A stretch of DNA of 64,000 nt. Source: Chamaea fasciata (taxonomy: Eukaryota > Chordata > Aves > Passeriformes > Sylviidae). The notes beneath the pieces are model-generated. The model made no database searches and was not told the origin of the DNA. It worked only from the letters and a program-made list of their open reading frames with translations. Where the stretch lies: assembly GCA_029207755.1 (NCBI GenBank), contig JARCOQ010000006.1:9890513-9954512 (forward strand), given 5' to 3'. Shown here piece by piece: positions 12,838-23,229 of this stretch. Positions within the stretch are counted from its first letter, which is position 1, and each line of letters begins with the position of its first letter. Made by a program: the position numbers and the translations under genes.

Positions 12838-12960
12838 ACTGCCCATAAAATCACCCTGTTTGGAAGAGACCTCAGGAGATCCTAAGCCAGATTTTCTGCC
12901 TGGAGCAAGGGCAGCTGAGAGGGCAGCCCAGAGTGCTCAAGGCTTGACCCCTCCAGCTTT
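12838..12960 (-). mobile_element. Old CR1 LINE fragment, minus strand
   Basis: 'ataaaatcaccctgtttgga', 'agagacctcaggagatc' and then 'ctggagcaagggcagc...gagtgctcaagg' parallel the antisense of an older CR1 subfamily 3' end, which has a 'caagttgctcagggc' block there. Divergence is high and the boundaries are approximate. Confidence 0.55.
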
Positions 12961-14119
12961 TCAAAAACAATATTCACCCATAGCTAGGCTCTGCGTCTGT
13001 TGAGAGCACGAAATAAAATGTGCCCATATAAATTGTTTTCAGTTTACTTGTTTTACCTTGTATTTGCAGTAAGAGCATGCAAAAGACCAGTGAGTGCAGT
13101 TTAGCTGATAAATGGCTCTGCTTTAACCACGGCAGTGTCAGTGCTTGCAATATTTCCACAGGGACCTACCTGTGCAAACAATATTTAAATGAAGAGGCTG
13201 TTGACCCAGATTACAGCCTCTAGATTCTACTGGAAAAATAGGAAATGAGCATCACAATAATTGAAGTAAATAATTGAGTGTGCTATGGGCTAGAATGAGG
13301 TTCTCACAGTGTTCTTATCCTCTGCAAATTAATTTTGTCCTATTTTAAGTACTATTGCAGTGTAGCTTTAATTTTTATCACCGCCTAAATAGTATAAAAT
13401 GGGTTTTATTGGCGCCACAGTCCTTTTCTGCAGAGAGATGGTCTTGTAACTATTGAATGCAGCAAAAGAAAACCCTACTGCTTAGCTACATGTGCAGGAG
13501 TAGCTTCCATGTGGACATGGAAGGATTAAGTTTCTGCAAGCAGAGCTGCCAGGAGTGTATTTCTGTGGTGAGCACATTTTCAAGGTAAGGTAGATCTCTC
13601 TGAAGAAATAAAACAAAGTATTACCCAGGGGTGTTTGGGACATTTCTAAGAAATTGCCTTTTCTTTGATGAAATGCAGTTTCATCAAAACATTTTTTTAT
13701 TATTATTTTTCTTGAAGCAAACTAGATATCAGTTTTCTCAGAAAAGGCATTTGGGTGCAGGCAGAATTTCTTGTAGAATTGAAAAGAGATGGGGATAAGG
13801 GACACAGAGCCACAATCCCCTATTTCAAAGAGCTATTACCTCAGTGGGAAAGAGACAGGAGGTACTGAATCTTGTGTTCCTAACAAAATAGCTAAGTTTG
13901 AGTGGTCTAGGTGCAAAAAGGAAGCAACATGTGACACCACTTGCTTTCCTTGCTCTACAGATTTTGTTGGCACCAGTTTGAAAAGGGAGCTCAAGAGACA
14001 CCTGAGCTCCAAACATCTTCCCTTGAGAAAGTGTCTGAACCACTCTGGGGCCGAGATCCTGAAATATTTTGGAAATGCCTTGGATTTTTTTTGTCAGAAC
14101 ATCTTAGTAAACTTTTCCT
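12961..14119. other. Single-copy non-coding stretch, AT-rich in part
   Basis: No gene or transposon recognised. The part 13200-13420 is AT-rich and repeat-free. An open frame enters the downstream satellite from about 13789, but only the satellite makes it long. Confidence 0.55.
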
Positions 14120-14438
14120 CCCTTCCCTTCCCTTCCCTTCCCTTCCCTTCCCTTCCCTTCCCTTCCCTTCCCTTCCCTTCCCTTCCCTTCCCTTCCCTTC
14201 CCTTCCCTTCCCTTCCCTTCCCTTCCCTTCCCTTCCCTTCCCTTCCCTTCCCTTCCCTTCCCTTCCCTTCCCTTCCCTTCCCTTCCCTTCCCTTCCCTTC
14301 CCTTCCCTTCCCTTCCCTTCCCTTCCCTTCCCTTCCCTTCCCTTCCCTTCCCTTCCCTTCCCTTCCCTTCCCTTCCCTTCCCTTCCCTTCCCTTCCCTTC
14401 CCTTCCCTTCCCTTCCCTTCCCTTCCCTTCCCTTCCCT
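14120..14438. repeat. (CCCTT)n satellite array, about 64 perfect units
   Basis: 319 bp of uninterrupted CCCTT on the + strand, which is GGGAA on the minus strand. Because the unit is 5 bp and contains no stop in any frame, every reading frame on both strands is open through it (Ser-Leu-Pro-Phe-Pro on +, Gly-Arg-Glu-Gly-Lys on -). This gives spurious frames of up to 255 codons. The minus strand meets the G-quadruplex pattern (runs of three G separated by AA) throughout. The whole array is polypurine-polypyrimidine and so could form a triplex. No interruption is visible, so it is young or actively homogenised. Confidence 0.99.
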
Positions 14439-15479
14439 CTCACTTTTCCCCACAATTAATGTTGTTTTGGAGTTTTTCTCCATACACAGACATATTCCTT
14501 TTCAAATCTCCCGTATTTTTTCCAAGACAGAAGAGCTGCTTTCCGCCCTGCTCTGATATTAACTGCCTGGTTCCTCAGGTTTGATCCCATTGTTGCTCCC
14601 TGCACATAAATCTTGTTTAGTCAATGGGATTTGCCTGCCTGAAGAAATGCATGATCAACTGCATGGAGGAGCATAAAACAGATTTTTGTGTTTCACATCC
14701 CTAAAATGTTTTTTGTTGGGAAATAATTCCCAAAGCTGTTTCTGGCTAATATTTCTTTTCCTTCACTGAACTATTTTCTTACACTTTTGGCTTGCTGAAG
14801 GGTATGAACTGGAGTCTCATTTATCAAGTCTTTTGGTCTAAATTTTACTTTTCCTTCTATTTTTTGAGTATGCTGTACTTTAACATTTATTTCAACACTT
14901 TGGCTCGATGCTTTCTCTCTCAAGAAGTTTGAATCCTTGATTCAGTCAGGTTAAGCAGTCCAGCACACATAGAAGAAATCTGGCAATATTCCAGAAATCT
15001 TTAGAGTATTGTAATGTGAGATGGAATATTGCAGGCAAACTGGAGAACCCACAGTGTAAAACTCTCAGAAGTCCTTAATGACTATGAAATATATTCAATA
15101 ACCTGGCCAGAGGGGATGTTTCTCCAAATGTCTTTTTCTGTCACTTGGTTGGTTATGTCACTTCTTAGGGTACCTATCCCTAAATTTGAATGCTGACTGT
15201 TCATTTGAAAGTGTTCAAGCTCTTGAGCTGAGGGTTTGTTGCACATGTTAAATATAAAATAAACCTCCGAAAATTTGACTTCTATAAGTTTGTCTTTTGG
15301 ACACTGGCCAACCCCATAACTTGTGCTGCAGGAGATGGGAAAATAAGATTTTCTATTTATCTGTATTCCATTGCTTATTTCAATGTTACCCTCACTTTTT
15401 TCCCCCCTGAAATTAATTCGGAATCACATTTGATGACAGTGTTGAAGATATCTGCACACCTCTGATTTAGGCCATGACT
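14439..15479. other. Non-coding stretch between satellite and ancient LINE
   Basis: No feature is identified with confidence. The 3' half may be the more decayed continuation of the ancient CR1-group element that becomes recognisable from about 15480. Confidence 0.5.
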
Positions 15480-16370
15480 TTATAATATTCCCAGCCTTAA
15501 ACCTTTACCCTCTCTGAATACATCTTGGCATTTCATTTGCTTCTTGATCCCTGCTGTGCACTGAGCAGATGTTTCCATGGAGTGGTCTTCAGTGACAGCA
15601 AGATATTTTCTTGAATAATTACAGTTAATTTATAACTCAGCTATGCATACGAGCAGCTGAATTGTCCTTTCCAGCATGTGTCTCCTCGAATTTGTCTGCA
15701 GTGAATTTCATCTGTCATGAATGCTGTTCAGAGAGTTCAGTCTGGCCATCTAAAACTCTCAAAAGTCTTATTTAGTCTTGGCCAATCTAAATTATGTCAC
15801 ATAAGCCACATTTTTTCCTTGAACAACAACAAAGTGCTGCTGAAGGCCTTGTTCCAGATTATTCACAATATTTGTTGATATTTGTCTCTGCAGCTGCCTG
15901 GACTTTGCAAGATATTTTTCAGGTCAAAAAGAAAGTAGAAGCCATCCTCCAAGGAGTTCAGTTTTGAGGCAAGGTATCCCAAAATATAACTGAAATATTC
16001 AGGGTGATCATTTACTACACCTTGTTAAAATAGGATCATTTTTTAAAAGCATGAATACATAATTTTTAATGACTTTTGGTAAAAAAACCCCAACTGTTCA
16101 TAATTACAGTTCAAGTTACTCAGTGTCTCTGTAGGAACATTACAGGGTTTCACTCTTTTGTGGATTGCTTTGACAATTGTCCGTGAAATGTGACTATCAA
16201 GTCTGTCCCTTTTTTTATTTTTTTTCCCAGTTTTAAACCCTAGGCAGAGCCTTACCCTGTGATAGATGACTTTCTTAAGCAGCTTTTTGTATGGAATGCT
16301 GCTAAAAGCTTTTTAATAAATACTGTTAACTGCTTCTCCTCTCACCCCTACTTTAACAACATCCTCAGGC
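15480..16370 (-). mobile_element. Ancient CR1-group LINE (reverse transcriptase region), heavily decayed
   Basis: Read on + this is the antisense of an old amniote CR1/L3-like ORF2. Recognisable steps in the right order are 'ctgtgcactgagcagatgtt', 'gaatttcatctgtcatgaat', 'ttgttccagattattcacaa', 'ccagttttaaaccctagg' and 'ctgctaaaagctttttaata'. The frame is broken by many stops and indels, so no protein is encoded. It differs from the young CR1 3' ends elsewhere in the window because it covers coding sequence and is far more diverged. The identification is from memory of the consensus, and the edges are uncertain. Confidence 0.55.
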
Positions 16371-16839
16371 TCAGACCCAGCAGTCAATCCATATGTAGCA
16401 GAACACTTCATCAGGAGCTAAAAACTAAACACATGTCCCAGAGTTCGGTGGAGGAGAGCTGGATTTAACCATGTTTTCAGCTTTGCTGAACAGGTGACTT
16501 GCGGAGCAGATTAAGCTGAGCAGGGACTTGGACATCCAAAGTATTCTTTATAATGTTATCTTAATCTCTCAGCCTTCTGCCTTAATTTTTTTTTTCCCCC
16601 CCACCCCAGCCACCTGCTGTGCGTGTAATCCATGGATTGGAATTCTCCTGGGATGCTGACCCCTCTGCTTTGCTACCTGCCTGCCTGACCCCTTGTACAG
16701 GGGAACACCCGCCCTTACTGGGTTTCCTAAAGAAATGTTGTAGATGTGAGAAGTACTCCCGGTAGTAAAGAAGCAGTAGCCTTTTACAGTAATTTGGAAT
16801 GTCAGAGAACTTACCTGAGTGCTGGAGTGCTGCATGTGA
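16371..16839. other. Non-coding stretch with no identified element
   Basis: Between the ancient LINE and a young CR1. It holds a T/C homopolymer pair at about 16587-16603. No exon seen. Confidence 0.5.
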
Positions 16840-17174
16840 GGGGAGTATTGGCAGGCTGAGGGAGATGGGGCTGTTCAGCCTGGAGAGGAGAATATTCCAG
16901 GGAGACTTTCTAGGACCTTGCAGTACCTACAAAGGTTCCAAGAGAGCTGGAGAGGGACTTTGAACAAGGGATGGAGTGAGAGACAGGACAGGGGAGAATG
17001 GTTTCCCACTGCCAGAGGGCAGGGTTAGGTGGGATATTGGGAAGGAATTGTTCCCCTGTGAGGGTGGTGAGGCACTGGCACAGGGTGCCCAGAGAAGCTC
17101 TGGCTGCCCCTGAATCCCTGGAAGTGTCCAAGACCAGGTTGGACAGGGTTTGGAACACCCTGGGATAGTGGAAG
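16840..17174 (+). mobile_element. CR1 LINE 3' region, part 1 (interrupted by an LTR)
   Basis: Sense CR1: 'ggggctgttcagcctggaga', 'gagagctggagagggact', 'ggttaggtgggatattggg', 'ggtgcccagagaagctctgg', 'caggttggacagggtttgg', stopping at 'gggatagtggaag'. The element resumes at about 17650 with 'ggtgcccctgctcagggc'. The LTR at 17175-17632 therefore inserted into an already fixed CR1. Confidence 0.92.
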
Positions 17175-17632
17175 TGATGCCTTGGGATGGCTGACCTGGA
17201 ACAGAGACTCAACAGAGCTAGAGAATAAAGTAGATATTTATTGAAAGGCCTTTAAGGACACACCTTGGGCAGGACAAGAGCCTGACCAGGGCTTCACTCA
17301 AGGTGGACCCAAAAAGGTCACAAAATGGACAACCGGTCACGAGGTCTCACACTTTTATAAGTTTTGGTCCATTTGCATACTGGGGTTTGATCGTCCAATT
17401 ACAGCTTTGTGTTGTGAAGTCTGATCCTTGTTGTTTTCTCTCTTCAGGCCACTGTTGTTTGTGCTTTTGGGCCTGAAAGTTGTACTTGTTGTCCTTGGTC
17501 TTCATCAGAAAAGGGATTTGTTTTGTCTCTACTCTGTGAAGAGAGCTGACTGACACTGAATATGAGGCTTAGAACTACACCCCTAGGCAGCACAGAATCT
17601 GAAAACCTTGAAAGCTAAAACTTAAGGCATCA
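17175..17632 (-). mobile_element. Solo LTR, TGATGCC family, copy 1 (458 bp)
   Basis: The ends form a 9-bp perfect inverted repeat (TGATGCCTT / AAGGCATCA). Transcription signals read on the minus strand: an inverted CCAAT box (+ strand CCAAT at 17395-17399), the octamer ATGCAAAT (17371-17378), TATAAAA (17353-17359) and CAATAAA (17237-17243). This is the U3-R-U5 order of a retroviral LTR. The element sits inside a CR1. The left flank ends 'gaag'; on the right 'gaag' appears only after six extra bases 'cttaag', so the target duplication is blurred here. No internal retroviral genes remain. A short frame in all full copies (Ser-Val-Ser-Ser-Leu-His-Arg) is LTR sequence and not a gene. Confidence 0.93.
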
Positions 17633-17644
17633 CTTAAGGAAGGA

Positions 17645-17735
17645 AGGGAGGTGCCCCTGCTCAGGGCAGGAGTTGTAAGTAAATGATCTCTGATGTCTCT
17701 TCCAGCCTGAACCATCCTGGGATTCTGTGAATATC
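17645..17735 (+). mobile_element. CR1 LINE 3' end, part 2 (continues 16840-17174)
   Basis: 'ggtgcccctgctcagggcag', 'gatctctgatgtctcttcc' and the tail 'ccatcctgggattctgtgaa' complete the CR1 that was cut by the LTR. Confidence 0.88.
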
Positions 17736-18937
17736 CTCATGGAACCAAGATTATCACATTCCACTCTCGTACAGCCCCGTTGGAGAAGTGGCTATCCATT
17801 TTGCCTGAAAGCAAGATGGAAAGCGTTCATTTTTCTGTAGCTAATTCCCAGCAAGAGAAGGTTTCAGTGTGTCACTTGTGCCTGCAAGTCTAACATTCAT
17901 GGCAGCCCACAGATCACCCAAACAGCTTTTAGCTGCAGTTCTGTTTTCTTCCTTCTTTGCTCAATTTATGCCAGACCAATATTCTGAAAAGTATTTCAGT
18001 ATCTGGCAGCACAGAAGATTGATGTAGATCAGGCTTCTCAGTTTCCCCCATCACCAACTTGGCAATGACAGCCAAAGAGAAGAGCCTTTTACAGCACTGA
18101 ATGAAGAATAAATCTATACAAATTTAATTAACCTCTGCAGAGCTTCTTGAATCCTAACCAAGTTTAGTCACAGTTCTGTAAGTTTGGAAGTGCTTGGCAT
18201 ATTTTTGACTCTTGTACAATAGTTCGAGCTGGCTATATATACAAACCAAATTTGTGAAATGAAATTAATAGTTGCTCTTATTGGGGTTTACTGGGGTAGG
18301 AATTGCCACATATACAATCAAAAAACTACTACTGCTATAAATAGAGCTTTTATTTACTTTTCTGGAGCGTAGATTACTGAAAAAGAAAAAAGCCAAAATC
18401 AACGAAGGTGACATGAATCAATGGATGGAAACAAATTAGCAACATTCTTTATTTTCTTATGGCTGGGTTTAACATGGCTGTTGCTCTTTGGGTCCCAAAG
18501 ATGTCAATGTGAGTTATGTTTGCTCATGTTGAAAGAGTGGATTGAAAATGAGTTGTCTGAATTAATCCACCCCGCCTCTTCTGTTTCAAGAGGATTGAGT
18601 TAAAAACTTTATTCCAGCACTAAGGACCCCTCAGTGCTACCTTTGTTGTTTATTGTTGTTCAAGGCAGTCACTCCTCCACCTCAGGGTCACTGACCAAGG
18701 CTCCACTGCACAGAGCAGGGTGGGCAGGAGGTGTTTTGACATTGAAAGATTGGCTCTGAGAACTGAAGGAGGGAATTGTGCTGGAGAGAAGACTGAGGAG
18801 GGGATGAAACCATGCTGGAATAGGCAGCAAGGCTTTACTGAGCTGCTGGAGGGAAGTCAGGAGGCAGCTCCTTGCAGCAGTGACACGTGGATAGGCACAA
18901 ATAGCCAAAACCTTCTCTATTAGGTTGCAATGCAAGA
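17736..18937. other. Single-copy non-coding stretch
   Basis: No element or exon recognised. It contains GGTCA-C-TGACC at 18686-18696, an IR1 nuclear-receptor-type palindrome. On its own this is weak evidence for regulation. Confidence 0.55.
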
Positions 18938-19503
18938 TGTAACCAAAAGTATGTATTCTATTACCAGCTGTTAAAACCAGGTGGGCAGTGTTCTTTATCT
19001 CTTCCACCCCCCATCGTCCCTCCAGGGGATATCTGCTGTTAATGGACCATCAAGGCTCACTGCATGGCTGATACAATTACATCATCCCATTGGGAGATGC
19101 TCCACCCAGCAGGAGGAGCCGAGCATTCCTACCTGGATAAAACCCGAGAGTCAGAACACCAGGACAGCCTGTTTGCACTGGATTCCCAGAGAAAGACCAG
19201 ACCCATCTCACCACCACTGGACCTTAAGAGGAAAACTACATCCTTCCACAGGATCATCTCTGATCCAACAGAACCGCATCTGTCACTCCAGGAGGACTTG
19301 TCTGGACTGCTCCCAACACCCTGACCAACAGGGTGTCAGGTTGTGTTCTGACTGTCAGTGTTTTGGTTTGTTTGCTTTTATTTTGTGCTACTGCATTTTT
19401 ATCTTTAATATTCCTAATAAAGAACTGTTATTCCTATTCACATATCTTTGTCTGAGAGCCCCTTAATTTCAAAATTATAATAATTCAGAGGGAGGGGGTT
19501 ACA
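18938..19503 (+). mobile_element. ERVL-like LTR with 7-bp inverted termini
   Basis: The termini are TGTAACC...GGTTACA. Signals on the + strand are GATAAAA (about 19136-19142) as a TATA-like box, AATAAA (19416-19421) and a following 'tatctttgtctgagagcccc' R/U5-like stretch. The sequence agrees with an LTR type I recall as abundant in songbirds. No equal target duplication flanks these two ends directly (left 'caaga', right 'cattc'). 'caaga' does recur at 19562-19566, so the real 3' edge may be 19561, or internal sequence may follow the LTR. Family and orientation are from recognition and signal order only. Confidence 0.75.
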
Positions 19504-19734
19504 CATTCTCCATTCCAAGGGAGGCTCCTGCCTTCCTTAGCAGACCCCTGTCTTTCCAAACCAAGAGACATTCTTTTCCACACACTTTCTGTTCCCCTTG
19601 CTCAATCTCTAAGTGAAATACAACTGCTTCTGCTGCATTTGGAACTCTTTCTAACAAAGTGGAAAGGAGTTCTTGGATCTGCTTTTCTTCCTTTGCAGTT
19701 AAATCCTTGTCCAAGTGTTTTTATCCTTTCCTAG
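19499..19734 (-). pseudogene. Possible retroviral internal remnant next to the LTR, open on minus strand
   Basis: The minus strand is open for about 75 codons, running towards the LTR. It ends at a stop codon that lies within the GGTTACA terminus of the LTR. The peptide is charged and helix-like (it contains Lys-Gln-Ile-Gln-Glu-Leu-Leu) and looks more protein-like than other frames in the window. A stop lying in the LTR edge is a retroviral layout, but the LTR's own promoter and poly(A) signals point the other way. The opposite strand is also open. It may be a remnant of internal sequence, part of a longer LTR, or chance. Confidence 0.3.
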
Positions 19735-19893
19735 AAGCCCACATGAAGCCTCTTCACCTGTTCTGCCCTGCTGACCTAATTTCTTAGAGTCACGTAGCAA
19801 AACATAATGTTTAAAGAAGTCTCATGAGGAAGTCAGGTGTGACAAAGAGCCAGAGCTTTAAACAGGATCTCAGGTGAATGTTTAGTCGGTGTC
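19735..19893. other. Short non-coding spacer between two LTRs
   Basis: No element recognised. It ends at the target duplication of the next LTR. Confidence 0.5.
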
Positions 19894-20352
19894 CTCCTGA
19901 TGCCTTGGGAAGGTGGACCTGGAACAGAGGCTCAACAGAGCTAGAGAATAAAGTAGATATTTATTGAAAGGCCTTTAAGGACACACCTTGGGCAGGACAA
20001 GAGCCTGACCAGGGCTACACTCAAGGTGGACCCAAAATGGTCACAAAATCGACAACCGGTCACAAGGTCTCACACTTTTATAAGTTTTGGTCCATTTGCA
20101 TACTGGGGTTTAATCGTCCAATTACAGCTTTGTGTTGTGAAGTCTGATCCTTGTTGTTTTCTCTCTTCAGTCCACTGTTGTTTGTGCTTTTGGGCCTGAA
20201 AATTTTCCTTGATCTCCAGCAGGAAAAGGAATGGTTTTGTCTACCCACTCTGTGAAGAGAGCTGACTGACACTGAACGTGAAGCTCAGAACTATGCCCCT
20301 TGGTAGCACAGAATCTGAAAAACACAAAAACTAAAATTTAAGGCATCACTCC
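19894..20352 (-). mobile_element. Solo LTR, TGATGCC family, copy 2, with 4-bp target duplication
   Basis: The LTR itself is 19898-20348 (451 bp), flanked by the direct repeat 'ctcc' (19894-19897 and 20349-20352). On the minus strand it keeps the inverted CCAAT (20118-20122), octamer ATGCAAAT (20094-20101), TATAAAA (20076-20082) and CAATAAA (19960-19966). It is very similar to copy 1 and in the same orientation 2.3 kb away. Its own target duplication shows that it is a separate insertion and not the partner LTR of a provirus. A 4-bp duplication is the usual size for ERV1 (gamma-like) integrases. Confidence 0.94.
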
Positions 20353-20890
20353 CTTGGTACCAGCCCAAATTCTGGCTTTAATGCCAGGAAAAGGAATTTC
20401 CATGGAATAACAGTGCAGGATCCATGGAGGAGATCCATCAATCATTGCCCATTCAGTGTTGCCATCCCAAGGGAAAAAACAAGGTTCTTTTCCATTAAAA
20501 TAAACTAGGTAACATGGTTGTCATCTCCCTCCTCAGGAGCTGAAGGGAACGAAGTATTTATACTTTTGAAGGTGGTCTGAGTTGACAAACCCCTGAATGA
20601 AAATCTGGGCCCAAGGGTCTCATACCCAGTTTCTGAGTCTGTTGCCCACCTTCCTCATCTGCCTCTCCATTCTCACTGTGGATCTCTCTCTCTCAAACAA
20701 TGTATTTATCTAATTATAGTTTTGCTTTTCTGCTGACATTTTATCTTCTCTTACTGATTTCTTTGAGTAAGATTTAAAGAGTAAAATAAGAATATATAAA
20801 AGCTGTAGGTTTTGGGGTTTTTTTCCAATTTTCACCATTAAAAATAACACATGTTCTATCTTTTTATTAATGAATTCTCCTTTTTTTTAC
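20353..20890. other. Single-copy non-coding stretch
   Basis: No gene or repeat recognised. Confidence 0.55.
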
Positions 20891-21228
20891 CTTCCAGTAC
20901 CTGAAAGAAGCCTACGAAAAAGCTGGAGGAAGACTTTCCCTATGGGCATGGGATGGCAGGACAACAGGGAATGACTGCAAACTGGAGGAGAGTAGATTTA
21001 GATGGAAGGTTGGGCAGAAATTCTTCCCTGTGAGGGTGGGAGGTCCTGGCACAGGGTGCTCAGAGAAGCTGCAGCTGCTCCTGGAACCCTGGAAGTGTCC
21101 AGGGCCAGGTTGGACAGGGCTTGGAGCAACCTGGGATAGTGGAAGGCGTCCCCGTCCACGGCAGAGGGTGAAACAAGACGATATCTAAAGTAATTTCCAA
21201 CCGAAACCATTAAATGGTTCTATGTTTC
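20891..21228 (+). mobile_element. CR1 LINE 3' end, sense strand +
   Basis: 'ccagtacctgaaagaagcct', 'gaaattcttccctgtgaggg', 'ccaggttggacagggcttgg', 'gggatagtggaaggcgtcc' and the tail 'ccattaaatggttctatg' follow the CR1 3' order. 5'-truncated; non-coding. Confidence 0.92.
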
Positions 21229-23229
21229 CATGCTTTTTACCAAGTTTCATCATAACTTTACTTCTTTTTTAAAATCAAATATAAAGCATATTATTTTGCC
21301 ATTCATGACCTCACTTGTTTTCTCCAAGATGTGGGATGTAAGCTCAGAATATCTTAAAGTCCTTGTAAATCTCCAGAGTAAATGTCATGGTCAAAAAGTT
21401 CACTTCTTTGCCACTGTGACTTTCTTCCATATAGTGAAAGGTCAAATATGCAGCAGATTTACCGAGGCCAGGACAATATCCTCATAAATTTTACCTCCTT
21501 CCTGTAAAGGGCCAGATACTTGCCTTATTTCTCTATTTTTTCACACCTCCATAAAAATTTATAAATGTACTAAAAGCCAGATTTCATGTCCCCTAATTAA
21601 TAATATCCTTAAAACCAGAAATAAAACCAACTCCGCGACCCTTTGAAAGGGAAGCACTTCACTGCACTCTTGCTGCAGAGATAGGAGAAGAAATGTGATA
21701 AATAATGATGATATGATGTTCTGTGTGGAAAGTGTTCAGATGTTGTGGAGATGATCTCGACATTGATATAACAGACTCCAAAGCAGAAGAAAAGTGACCT
21801 TGGACTAGTCCCAAAATTTCAAGTCTACTTGTGTAGCACAGATAACACTTTCCCCCCTTCTAACTTTAAAATACTGATTTCTGGAGCTGCTGCTCACATC
21901 ACACAGAGTTTCTCTTCTCTGTCTAATCAGAAATGGAAGACTGTCAGTGCTGAAATATCTTCTTTCAGATCATCAGCTGGCAGAAGCCATCCACTGTCCA
22001 TTACACACCACTTTGCACCAGCTGAGCTTCTGACCACAGATGTTTCCCTGCCACTGAGTAGGAAATGAGCATTCAAGTGAAGCAATAGGAGTTCTCTATT
22101 AATTATTCATGAGAAGAAGAGGAAGAATAGAAAAAAAAAAAAAACACAAAACTACGTTGTCCTATTCACAGAATGCCTTAACTTTTGGATACCTCTATGG
22201 CACAGGGAGGCAGGACTCCACACATGCAGAGCTGCACTGTGATTAGGGCAAACAGAGTCAGCGTGCCTCAGAGCCTCTGGTGACTCATTTTTCATTCCAT
22301 ATGTGCACTCGTGCTTTACTCACCCTCAGTCCAGCTGGAAAGGATGTGGAGAGAGCAGAAATCTAAGCTAATGTTTGAAAACCCTTTAATGTAGAATAAG
22401 CTAAACTGATGTTTTCTGTAATTGGAGGACAACACAGGTTATATGTCATAGTTTGGGACCAAGAGGCAAATGCTGGGCCTGTAATGGAGGCGGAGATCTT
22501 TGCTTTGCAATGACAGAATTCCTCTACTTGCTTATAAACTCTATGAATTATTAGATATTTGATTTCCAGCTTGCATGGAAACACTGCTGCTCATGCTGCA
22601 TCCAAACGAAACAAGATCTCAGGCAAGAAAAATTCTTTGTTCAGGCCAAATGGAGAAAAAGCCCAAAATTTTTTTATATGATTAACACATGATTACATGT
22701 GTAAAATAATACAGTGGCTGCTTGAAGCCGGTCAAAGATTTCAAAAGTCAGAAGGAACTGGGAGGGAAAAACACTAAAGGTTAAAGTGCAGGTGACGAAG
22801 GCATGAAAGTGCAATTTACCACCTGCATATGAGGTTTGTTACATAAATATCAACACCAGGTGGGGTTTTTTGCATCTATTCCTCATCTTTTCCAGCAAAA
22901 CATCATCAGCCTTCACAGTAGCTCAGTGCATCAGGACACAGGATACTGGCACTTCCCAGTATATCGAATACATGCACTCACATTTTGCAGTAATGGTCAT
23001 TACTCTGGGCTATTGTGCAAATAGGTCTGAATGGATCTTTTAAAATTCCACTTTAGACACTGCCAGGAAATGAGGAATGTGCGATCCAGTTGCAGGAAGA
23101 GCTGGGGAAAGGAAAATGTATTATCCAAATGTGCATTTAACTCAGGAGGGGCACTGAATGCTCCCAACCCTTGCGAGCAATACCATGAGATTAGCTCACT
23201 GCAGGCTGCCAAGGGCTTGTCAATGTATA
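21229..23229. other. Single-copy non-coding stretch
   Basis: 2 kb without a recognised transposon or exon. A poly(A) run lies at about 22131-22144. Confidence 0.55.

Noticed and set aside
13789..14556. A 255-codon open frame, plus 129-172 codon frames on both strands
   Set aside because: Its length comes from the (CCCTT)n array, which has no stop codon in any of the six frames. The repeated Ser-Leu-Pro-Phe-Pro and Gly-Arg-Glu-Gly-Lys peptides are translation of a satellite.
17347..17556. A short frame with Ser-Val-Ser-Ser-Leu-His-Arg-Val that recurs near 20.1 kb and 51.8 kb and looks like a gene family
   Set aside because: All three occurrences lie inside copies of the same solo LTR, so the similarity is the LTR and not a protein family.
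17175..20348. LTR copies 1 and 2 as the two ends of one provirus
   Set aside because: Copy 2 has its own 'ctcc' duplication, copy 1 is flanked by the two halves of one CR1, and the DNA between them holds an unrelated LTR and no gag, pol or env.
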